The notes under the pieces: generated by a model
The model's database searches: none
Seen by the model: only the letters and a program-made list of their open reading frames with translations
What the model was told of the DNA's origin: nothing
Program-made: the position numbers and the translations under genes
Part shown: in pieces, positions 57,708-64,000 of the stretch
How the letters are laid out: the number at the start of each line of letters is the position of its first letter
Position numbering within the stretch: the stretch's first letter is position 1
Assembly: GCF_014069575.1 (NCBI RefSeq)
Contig: NZ_CP059675.1
Span: forward strand, 620,001-684,000
DNA length: 64,000 nt
Source: Schaalia sp. JY-X169
Lineage (GTDB): Bacteria > Actinomycetota > Actinomycetes > Actinomycetales > Actinomycetaceae
Direction of reading: 5' to 3'

Positions 57708-58387
57708 TAGATAACCTCACCCTCGACAGCAGCGGACAGACTTTGAACCGCGACTAGACTCCGGTCGGTCCAGAAAAACCCGCCGTCCAAACTTGAGGCT
57801 CGCCATGTATGGGAGAAATACTGAAGTTGTACCTGCGGGCTCCGTGGTGTGTCTGGAGGCAGCTCCCAGACCAGCCAGTACTCCTGTTCCAGTGCGGGCT
57901 GGAACGCGCGTGCGGACTGCAGGTCGATGACTCGGTAGGCAGTTGGCCCTCCCATTGAACCATCGCTCACCAGCGCGTTGGACCATAGCCCAGATTGGGG
58001 TCGAAGGTCTGTGTTCGGGATGGTTGCCGTGATGGCTTGGCTGAGCAGGGGTGCTTGGATCCACGATTCGGTTGTGTTAACTACTCTTGCCTTGACCACG
58101 AAGAAGGCGGCTTCTTGGAAGCCGCCGGGCAAAGGCGACGAGTCTGATGTCCAGAAGCTGTCGCTAATGGAGATGGTGAACGGTCGGGCGCTGACGGCCT
58201 CGGAAGAACTGGCACGTGGGGTGGTTTCTGGTTGGGCGTCTGCGGCGTTCCAACCCCCGAAGACTCCGGTCACTAAGATGAGGGCGAGTCCCGCCAGTAT
58301 TGTTAGGTTGGCCGGAGATGCCAGGTCAGAGAAGAGCTTGAAGAATCGCCAAATCCCGGCCCCTCGCGTTGAACCACTCTTGGTCAT
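57707..58387 (-). CDS. Membrane-anchored exported protein, first in operon
   Basis: A 226-aa protein with a membrane segment at residues 27-45 (LTILAGLALILVTGVFGG) after a basic N-terminus. The outer part has two short beta-rich blocks (AAFFVVKARVVNTTESWI, YWLVWELPPDT), similar in layout to the next protein. No family recognised. Its TAA overlaps the next ATG by one base. All three proteins may be subunits of one envelope complex. Confidence 0.65.
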   Translation of the reverse strand: MTKSGSTRGAGIWRFFKLFSDLASPANLTILAGLALILVTGVFGGWNAADAQPETTPRASSSEAVSARPFTISISDSFWTSDSSPLPGGFQEAAFFVVKARVVNTTESWIQAPLLSQAITATIPNTDLRPQSGLWSNALVSDGSMGGPTAYRVIDLQSARAFQPALEQEYWLVWELPPDTPRSPQVQLQYFSHTWRASSLDGGFFWTDRSLVAVQSLSAAVEGEVI

Positions 58388-58427
58388 AGCTCCGGGGCGC
58401 TCTCAGGACTGAGGGTACGCACATGGC

Positions 58428-59246
58428 CTAGTATATTCGGGCTTCTGCACCCACGGTAGCAACGCTCGGTACCTGTGGCTTTCCTCCGATGAACCAGTAG
58501 GCGAGGGCGACCACCACGGCTCCACCAACAAGGTTTCCCAAGCCGACCCAGAGGACGTTAAAGCCGTAGAGCGCCAGCGTACCGTTGGGATCTCCGGAGA
58601 GGATGCCTATCGTGTAGGTCGTCATGTTGGCAATGACGTGCTCAAACCCAGAGGCTATGAATGCGGTGATGGCAATGAAGATCAACGCGATCTTCGTCCC
58701 GTCTGACTCAACCCGTGAACCGATCCAGATCGCCAAGCAGACGAGGACGTTGCAGAGAATCCCACGAGCGAACAGTTCCAGGGGACTTTCATGTGCTTTG
58801 CTGGCAAGCATGTCAGACAGCATTGTGCCGGCGGCTTCATTTGACACCAGAACCCCGGATGCGACGATTAGGGATCCAAAGAGAAGCGCACCCAGCGCAT
58901 TGGCAAGGCAGATGAAGCCGAGTGTCGCGGAGGCTCTTCCTAGCTTTACCGACTTCATCAGGACGCCGAGGGGCAGGATCATCATTGCAGATGTTCCCAG
59001 GTCAGCGCCTGCGAAGACTGTCAGCGTTAGCGCGGCACCAAAAACGAGTCCGCTGACCAGCTTTGCAAACCCGTCTCCCGTTGCCAGGAGCGGACCGGCT
59101 GTACTAACCATAAGGACGACGCCAACACCCATGTAGAGGCCGGCGAGCATCCCTGAGACCATGAAGCGTCCCGGCTTCTTCAGCCCCGCAACTTTGTCGG
59201 TGGCCACGTCGGCTTGAACATTGAGTGTTTGTGGAATCGTAAGCAC
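58428..59246 (-). CDS. Formate/nitrite transporter family protein
   Basis: A 272-aa FocA/NirC-type channel. Six hydrophobic segments are seen. The conserved GADLGTSAMM (family F/AGADLfTgnmm) and the SGFEHVIANMTTYTIG motif (canonical GfeHvVaNMf), with the pore histidine, are present. The family forms pentamers moving formate, nitrite or hydrosulfide. The substrate cannot be deduced, and no enzyme of these pathways lies nearby. It is downstream of nothing on its strand apart from the exported-protein operon, 40 bp away. Confidence 0.85.
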   Translation of the reverse strand: MLTIPQTLNVQADVATDKVAGLKKPGRFMVSGMLAGLYMGVGVVLMVSTAGPLLATGDGFAKLVSGLVFGAALTLTVFAGADLGTSAMMILPLGVLMKSVKLGRASATLGFICLANALGALLFGSLIVASGVLVSNEAAGTMLSDMLASKAHESPLELFARGILCNVLVCLAIWIGSRVESDGTKIALIFIAITAFIASGFEHVIANMTTYTIGILSGDPNGTLALYGFNVLWVGLGNLVGGAVVVALAYWFIGGKPQVPSVATVGAEARIY

Positions 59247-59384
59247 GTCCCGATCTTGCCAGAGGGTGTCGGCCTAGACGTGGCGCCTTGGTCCTGCTCT
59301 TGTCAGTTAGTGACGGAACCCTCGCCTACCATGGATGTGAGGCGCCCTCCGCCGCTTCATTTCTCTAGTTAGGTGGTTCATTAC

Positions 59385-60926
59385 GTGGTTTCGGTAAACG
59401 AGTCCTACAGTGTCGACTTACTCCCGGGCATTTCGGCTTTGGACAGACTGTCCCTTCAGTTCCAAACATCTGACCGGGAGCTTTCGTGCAAAAGCGATGC
59501 TTCCTGCTCAATTGCTCATTTGCTGGTGACAGGCGAGGGTGTGACGCTCGAGGGGGGTTGGGACTTGGACTCGCTGGGGACCGCAGGTTTCAAGGCCAAG
59601 CTTGGTGAGACACTTGTGCTGCCCAATCCAAGCGGTGCGAAGACAATCCTTGTTGGGTTGGGAGTCAGGGAAGACTTGGATGAGGACGCGTACCGTGAGG
59701 CGGGTGCTGCTTTCACGAGGTGCGTGGGTAAGAGTGGTCGCGGCTGCATCATCCTGAATGAGTCAGCCGACCCCACGCAGGTGGTTGCCTTGGTTGAAGG
59801 TGCTTTGCTTGCCGCTTACTCACTGACGACTTTCAAGTCCGAAAAGGATCCAGAGGGTACGCCGGAGCTACGCGGGCTGACGATCGTTGGTTCAGATCGG
59901 GCTGCAGTTGCACCGCAGGTGTTTGAGGCCGCTTTGGTCCGTGCACGGGCACTGGTGCGTGCGACCTACATCGCGCGTGACTTGACCAATGCGCCGCCCG
60001 CACACCTCACGCCACGCACCCTCGTCGAGACGGCAGAGACGTTGGGGAAGCGGTTCGGGTTTGAGGTTGAGATTGCCGATCACGCCAAGTTGGAAGAGAT
60101 GGGGTGCGGGGGAATCATCGGTGTCAATCGTGGCTCCGAGTACGAAGCAAGCCTCATCAAACTCCGTTTTTCACCCACGCGGAAGCAATCGGAAGAGAGG
60201 CGCCTAGCGCTTGTGGGTAAAGGCATAACTTTTGATTCGGGTGGCCTCAGCCTGAAACCTGCCGCATCAATGATCAACATGAAGACCGACATGGGCGGGG
60301 CCGCTGCAATACTCGGCGCATTCTCGGCTTTCGCTGATCTTGATGTGAATATTCCGGTGGATGCTTGGCTCCCGACGACCGACAACATGATTTCGGGTGA
60401 CTCAATGCGGGTGGGTGAGATCATTACCGCGCGCAACGGGAAGACTGTCGAGGTCACTAACACGGATGCGGAAGGCCGTCTCATCCTGATGGATGCCCTT
60501 TCGTTGGCAGCAGAGTCGAAGCCCTCATGGATCGTTGACATCGCGACGCTCACGGGTGCGCAGATAATCGCCCTCGGCGACGATGTTGCGGCAATCATGG
60601 GTAACGATGAGGACCTCCTTGGGGAGGTGGAGCGCGCTGGTGACGCAACGGGAGAGGCCGTTTGGGAGTTGCCACTGCACGAGCGGTACATGAAGATTCT
60701 CGATTCGAACCTTGCTGACATCGCCAATGCGAACATGTCGAATCGGGCGGCGGGGAGCATTACTGCCGGCCTCTTCCTCTCGAACTTCGTGAGTGAGGTG
60801 CCGTGGGTTCATGTTGATATTGCAGGACCATCGATAAGTGCAGGAAACGATAGGTGGCTCCGCAGTGGTGCGACTGGGTTCGGGGGGCGCCTTCTAGCGA
60901 AGCTTGCGGAGGATTTGGGTGCCTAA
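59385..60926 (+). CDS. pepA: Leucyl aminopeptidase (M17)
   Basis: A 513-aa dizinc aminopeptidase. The metal and catalytic motifs VGKGITFDSGGLSLKP, NMKTDMGGAA and NTDAEGRLILMDAL (the signature) are present in the C-terminal catalytic domain; the N-terminal 180 residues are the macro-like domain. GTG 59385 is favoured because AGGTGG lies nine bases upstream; an earlier in-frame GTG at 59373 overlaps that RBS. It releases N-terminal residues from peptides in the cytoplasm. Confidence 0.9.
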   Translation: MVSVNESYSVDLLPGISALDRLSLQFQTSDRELSCKSDASCSIAHLLVTGEGVTLEGGWDLDSLGTAGFKAKLGETLVLPNPSGAKTILVGLGVREDLDEDAYREAGAAFTRCVGKSGRGCIILNESADPTQVVALVEGALLAAYSLTTFKSEKDPEGTPELRGLTIVGSDRAAVAPQVFEAALVRARALVRATYIARDLTNAPPAHLTPRTLVETAETLGKRFGFEVEIADHAKLEEMGCGGIIGVNRGSEYEASLIKLRFSPTRKQSEERRLALVGKGITFDSGGLSLKPAASMINMKTDMGGAAAILGAFSAFADLDVNIPVDAWLPTTDNMISGDSMRVGEIITARNGKTVEVTNTDAEGRLILMDALSLAAESKPSWIVDIATLTGAQIIALGDDVAAIMGNDEDLLGEVERAGDATGEAVWELPLHERYMKILDSNLADIANANMSNRAAGSITAGLFLSNFVSEVPWVHVDIAGPSISAGNDRWLRSGATGFGGRLLAKLAEDLGA

Positions 60927-61053
60927 TCTCGGGAAATTTGCCACAATACGCGTGTTTTCAACGTTTCAGACCTGACAAACTCCCCGCTACTGTGTAGCGT
61001 TTTCGTAGGTCACGTTAGTGGCTTGAGAACTTTCACCTACAAGAGGATGACTA

Positions 61054-61335
61054 ATGTCGATTAACCGTACCGAACTGGTATCACAGATGGCTGAACGCTC
61101 GGGTCTTACCAAGGCTCAGGCTGACTCTGCGCTGGGTGCTTTCCAGTCCGTTATCATTGATGCCCTTTCCGAGGGCGAGTCGGTGCGCGTCACCGGCCTA
61201 CTGTCGGTTGAGCGTGTTGAGCGTGCAGCCCGCACCGGTCGTAACCCACGCACCGGTGAGGAAATCCAGATTCCGGCTGGCTACGGCGTCAAGCTGTCCG
61301 CTGGTTCAACACTGAAGAGTGCAGTCGGAAAGTAG
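61054..61335 (+). CDS. hup: DNA-binding protein HU
   Basis: A 93-aa HU protein of the short type, without the lysine-rich tail found in mycobacterial HupB. Visible features are the N-terminal helices (MSINRTELVSQMAERSGLTK), GLLSVERVERAARTGRNPRTG, and the DNA-binding arm RNPRTGEEIQIPA. RBS AGAGGA precedes ATG. It bends and compacts DNA and can aid recombination and integration. A strong hairpin follows. Confidence 0.95.
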   Translation: MSINRTELVSQMAERSGLTKAQADSALGAFQSVIIDALSEGESVRVTGLLSVERVERAARTGRNPRTGEEIQIPAGYGVKLSAGSTLKSAVGK

Positions 61336-61397
61336 TTTCACCGCGGAAACCGGACGCCTTGTGGCGGCGAGGATTCCGCGCACATGAAGCACCGAGA

Positions 61398-61437
61398 CGA
61401 AGCGGGGTTGGGGGCAGGTGTCCCCAACCCCGCTTCG
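61398..61437 (+). terminator. Strong hairpin after hup
   Basis: Perfect 16-bp arms (CGAAGCGGGGTTGGGG / CCCCAACCCCGCTTCG) with an 8-nt loop lie between hup and nagB. No T tract follows directly (GGATTAAG), but stem strength and position support a hup terminator. Confidence 0.7.
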
Positions 61438-61489
61438 GGATTAAGATGGGATACGGAAAGTAGTTACCACTTACCCTCAGGAGTTGTGA

Positions 61490-62281
61490 ATGAACATCGT
61501 AGTCTTGTCCTCCACCGAAGAAATTGCTCGTGCTGCAGCGGATCTTTACACGAACTTGCTTGCAAAGAAGCCAAACGCAGTGTTGGGACTCGCGACCGGG
61601 TCTTCGCCTGTTCCCGTATACGATGAACTGATTCGCCGCTATGAGGAAGGCGAGGTGTCTTTCAAGGATGCCCAGGCCTTCCTGCTCGACGAGTACGTCG
61701 GCCTGCCGGAAGATCACCCTGAGGGCTACCGCAACTTCATTCAGAGGGTGTTCGCCTCGAAGGTGGATTTCGCGCCTGGCGCCGTGAACGGACCGAATGG
61801 AACGGCTCCAAATCCTAAGAGGGCCGCAAACGACTATGAAGAGAAGATCGTCCAGTCCGGGGGAGTGGACCTGCAAATCCTGGGGATTGGAACTGACGGA
61901 CACATTGGTTTTAACGAGCCGGGTGGCTCCCTCTCCTCGACCACACACACCCAGGTCTTGACTGAGCAGACTCGCAAGGACAACGCACGCTTCTTCGATG
62001 ACGACATCGACCTTGTTCCCCGCTATTGCATCACCCAGGGTCTGGCCACAATCGGTCGCGCCAAGGCTGTGGTGTTGGTTGCGCAGGGTGAGCAGAAGGC
62101 AGACGCAATCGCGGCCCTCGCTGAAGGTGGAGTGAGCGCCCTGTGGCCCGCATCGGTACTGCAGTTCCACAATGACGCAACGATCCTGGTGGACGAAAGT
62201 GCGGCAAGCAAACTGCAGCTGAAGGACTACTACAAAGCTGCGTACGAGGGCGAAGTCGCCCTGTCCTCCCTTAAAGGCTAG
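61490..62281 (+). CDS. nagB: Glucosamine-6-phosphate deaminase
   Basis: A 263-aa enzyme converting glucosamine-6-phosphate to fructose-6-phosphate and ammonia. The substrate loop GLATGSSPVPVYDEL, the catalytic region AFLLDEYVGLP with D, and GIGTDGHIGFNEPG are all present. RBS AGGAG precedes ATG 61490. Its stop overlaps the next reading frame. It links amino sugar use to glycolysis. Confidence 0.93.
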   Translation: MNIVVLSSTEEIARAAADLYTNLLAKKPNAVLGLATGSSPVPVYDELIRRYEEGEVSFKDAQAFLLDEYVGLPEDHPEGYRNFIQRVFASKVDFAPGAVNGPNGTAPNPKRAANDYEEKIVQSGGVDLQILGIGTDGHIGFNEPGGSLSSTTHTQVLTEQTRKDNARFFDDDIDLVPRYCITQGLATIGRAKAVVLVAQGEQKADAIAALAEGGVSALWPASVLQFHNDATILVDESAASKLQLKDYYKAAYEGEVALSSLKG

Positions 62282-62286
62282 TGATC

Positions 62287-62559
62287 ATGGCTCAGGAAGC
62301 ACCCGCTGGAAGCGCAGACGTCCTCGAGCTGCCCAAGACAATGCCAACATCCGGAGACGGGGATGGGGACAGGTTCGCCCACTTTGTGAGGCGTGACCGC
62401 GCAAACCAGGCGGCAGTCACCGGGCAGGCAGTCGTTGCCCTGTGCGGCAAGGTTTGGGTGCCCACGCGTGACGCTAAGAAGTACCCGGTTTGTCCGCGTT
62501 GCAAGGCACTGCGGGATGAGGCCGGGAAACAGGGTAGAAACTGGCCCTTTGCCGACTAG
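62287..62559 (+). CDS. DUF3039 protein
   Basis: A 90-aa actinobacterial DUF3039 protein with the conserved DRFAHFVRRD, ALCGKVWVP and PVCPRCKAL elements; CxxC plus an upstream Cys suggest a metal site. ATG 62287 is preferred; a GTG at 62281 overlapping the nagB stop is the alternative. Function is unknown. It is followed by a bidirectional terminator. Confidence 0.82.
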   Translation: MAQEAPAGSADVLELPKTMPTSGDGDGDRFAHFVRRDRANQAAVTGQAVVALCGKVWVPTRDAKKYPVCPRCKALRDEAGKQGRNWPFAD

Positions 62560-62572
62560 GTGAACAGCTTGA

Positions 62573-62604
62573 ACGTCCTCGGGAATACCCTCCCGGGGAC
62601 GTCT
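62573..62604. terminator. Bidirectional terminator between DUF3039 and DASS transporter
   Basis: Twelve-base arms (ACGTCCTCGGGA / TCCCGGGGACGT, one mismatch) with a 6-nt loop separate two convergent genes. T residues follow only sparsely. Confidence 0.65.
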
Positions 62605-62609
62605 TGCAC

Positions 62610-64000
62610 TCAGAGTTGAATCCCTAGAACCAGGGGTCCCATGGTGAGTGTGGTAACTGTAATCAGAACGATGCCGATCAGGTTGAGCCAGATGCCGACG
62701 CGCAACATGTCCTTCATTTGGATATATCCCGTTGAGTAGGCCACAGCGTTGGGTGGTGTCGCGACCGGCAGCATGAATGAGCAGGTGGAGGCTAGTGCAA
62801 CCGGCACGACCAGCAACATAACGTCCAGCCCCGTGCCGGCTGCTACACCCCCCAGGACGGGCAGGAACGTGGCAGCGGTTGCGGTGTTCGACGTCATCTC
62901 TGTCAGCGCCATAACCAGGATGGTCACGGCGAGGACGAGGACGACCACACCCATCCCACCCAAACCCTGGGACAAATCCCCTATCCATGTGCTTAGACCA
63001 CTGTTCGTGAATGCGGATGAAAGGGCGAGTCCACCGCCAAAAAGCAGCAGGATCTCCCAGGGGATTCCCTGCGCCGTCTTCGCATCGAGTAGGCGCCGGT
63101 CTGGTCCAGCTGGGATCAGGAAGAGGAGAAGCGAAATCACCATTGCGATGAGCTCGTCGGTCACACCCATGTGGCCGAAGAGCATCGGCAGGAACAGCCA
63201 CGAGAGTGCCGCAAGCACAAACACTATTGCGACAAGTTTCTCACCCCGCGACATCGGCCTCATTTGTCGCAGTTCAGAGACGATTAGCTCATGTCCACCC
63301 GGAATGTCATCCATTTCTGGCTTGAAGAACACGTTCACCAGCAAGTACCAGGCTATGAGGAGGAAGATCCAAGCCATCGGTGCCGCGAAGAGGAGCCACC
63401 GCCCAAAAGTGAGGGTGATGCCGTAGTTATCCAGCATGTAGGCGCGAAGAAATGCATTAGGTGGTGTTGAGATCAGGCTGGAGGTGGCGACTATCGACGC
63501 CGAATACGCGATGCCCAACATTAGTGCCTTGGCAAAGTTGGAATGGAGTAGCTCGCTACCTTTCTTACCTCCGTCTATGAGGTGGAGGACGGAGAGGCCG
63601 ATGGGGAGCATCATGATTGCCGTGGCCGTGTTGGATACCCACATGGTGATGAACCCGGTAGCAATCATGAACCCGAGAACAATCATCTTGGGTCTTGTTC
63701 CAACGACTTTGACAACGTTCAACGCTATGCGTCGGTGAAGGTTCCACTTCTGGACCGCAGCCGCCAGGAAGAAACCACCCAGGAAAAGGAAGATGGTGCC
63801 GGACGCGTAAGGTCGGGCGGTTTCAGCAAAAGTCTGTGTCTGCGCCAGCGTAAACACGATGAGTGGTACGAGGGCGGTTGCTAGAAGAGGAATCGCCTCA
63901 GTGATCCACCAGGTCGCCATGAGTGTCGCGGTGGCAGCCGTGAGCTTGAGGCCGTGCGCAGTGTAACGCGGAGTGCCGTCATAGTTAAGGGTCTCAGCAA
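62610..64000 (-). CDS. DASS-family dicarboxylate/anion:Na+ symporter (N-terminus outside window)
   Basis: At least 463 aa of a divalent anion:sodium symporter (SLC13/DASS). WWITEAIPLLATALVPL is the family signature near the start, with TSNTATAATFLPVLGG and SCSFMLPVATPPNAVA marking the two substrate/Na+ hairpin regions (SNT and PPN motifs). About 11-12 membrane segments are visible. The frame stays open from the ATG at 63920 to the window edge (residues read LNYDGTPRYTAHGLKLTA), so the true start lies beyond 64000. Substrates are typically succinate, malate, citrate or sulfate. Confidence 0.88.
   Translation of the reverse strand, partial: AETLNYDGTPRYTAHGLKLTAATATLMATWWITEAIPLLATALVPLIVFTLAQTQTFAETARPYASGTIFLFLGGFFLAAAVQKWNLHRRIALNVVKVVGTRPKMIVLGFMIATGFITMWVSNTATAIMMLPIGLSVLHLIDGGKKGSELLHSNFAKALMLGIAYSASIVATSSLISTPPNAFLRAYMLDNYGITLTFGRWLLFAAPMAWIFLLIAWYLLVNVFFKPEMDDIPGGHELIVSELRQMRPMSRGEKLVAIVFVLAALSWLFLPMLFGHMGVTDELIAMVISLLLFLIPAGPDRRLLDAKTAQGIPWEILLLFGGGLALSSAFTNSGLSTWIGDLSQGLGGMGVVVLVLAVTILVMALTEMTSNTATAATFLPVLGGVAAGTGLDVMLLVVPVALASTCSFMLPVATPPNAVAYSTGYIQMKDMLRVGIWLNLIGIVLITVTTLTMGPLVLGIQL

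Overview
The window looks like a chromosomal segment of an actinomycete, probably close to Actinomycetaceae; the genus is not decidable from sequence alone. Evidence is the gene order: LOG protein, DUF3117, O-methyltransferase, mrp; DEAD helicase, MiaE-like protein, DUF3107, adnA-adnB; prfB-ftsE-ftsX-smpB-ssrA. These match blocks known from mycobacteria and relatives. Frequent GTG starts and moderately high GC also fit.

Left chromosomal part (1-35340). It opens with the end of a mannose-1-phosphate guanylyltransferase. A nucleoside uptake and salvage region follows: BMP-type binding lipoprotein, double-domain ABC ATPase, two permeases, cdd, deoA, deoC, and on the opposite strand a phosphosugar mutase and purine nucleoside phosphorylase. 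Nucleosides are imported, deaminated or phosphorolysed, and the sugar phosphates pass to central metabolism. Between deoC and the mutase lies a 477-bp gene-free stretch packed with several tandem repeat families and a 47-bp near-perfect palindrome. Next come housekeeping genes, the AdnAB recombination helicase-nucleases, RF2, the FtsEX divisome ABC pair with an M23 hydrolase, SmpB and tmRNA.

Integrated element (about 35336-55115, 19.8 kb). It sits exactly at the 3' end of ssrA. A 7-bp core (CTCCACT) is present at both ends, flanked inside the element by a perfect 12-bp inverted repeat, as expected for the two half-sites of a serine integrase attP. Joining the outer flanks restores ssrA followed at once by a canonical intrinsic terminator, now stranded 19.8 kb away. 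The element has a large serine integrase translationally coupled to a small resolvase, ArdA antirestriction, and a tightly overlapping operon of HTH/excisionase-like protein, family B DNA polymerase, 55-aa protein, MobC, relaxase and an out-of-frame overlapping MobB-like membrane protein. Its cargo is a helicase-nuclease plus type III-like restriction-modification operon and an sce7726-sce7725-RES cassette. No conjugative secretion genes are seen, so it is best read as an integrative mobilizable element. Its polymerase carries TTRG where replicative relatives have KxY, which suggests a pipolin (an element encoding a primer-independent PolB).

Right chromosomal part (55116-64000). A multipass membrane protein, an operon of three membrane-anchored exported proteins, a formate/nitrite-type channel, leucyl aminopeptidase, HU, glucosamine-6-phosphate deaminase, DUF3039, and a DASS-family dicarboxylate transporter cut by the window end.

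The most interesting material is the element: its polymerase-mobilization operon, its defence cargo next to antirestriction, and the integrase reading frame that runs through att into the antisense strand of ssrA.
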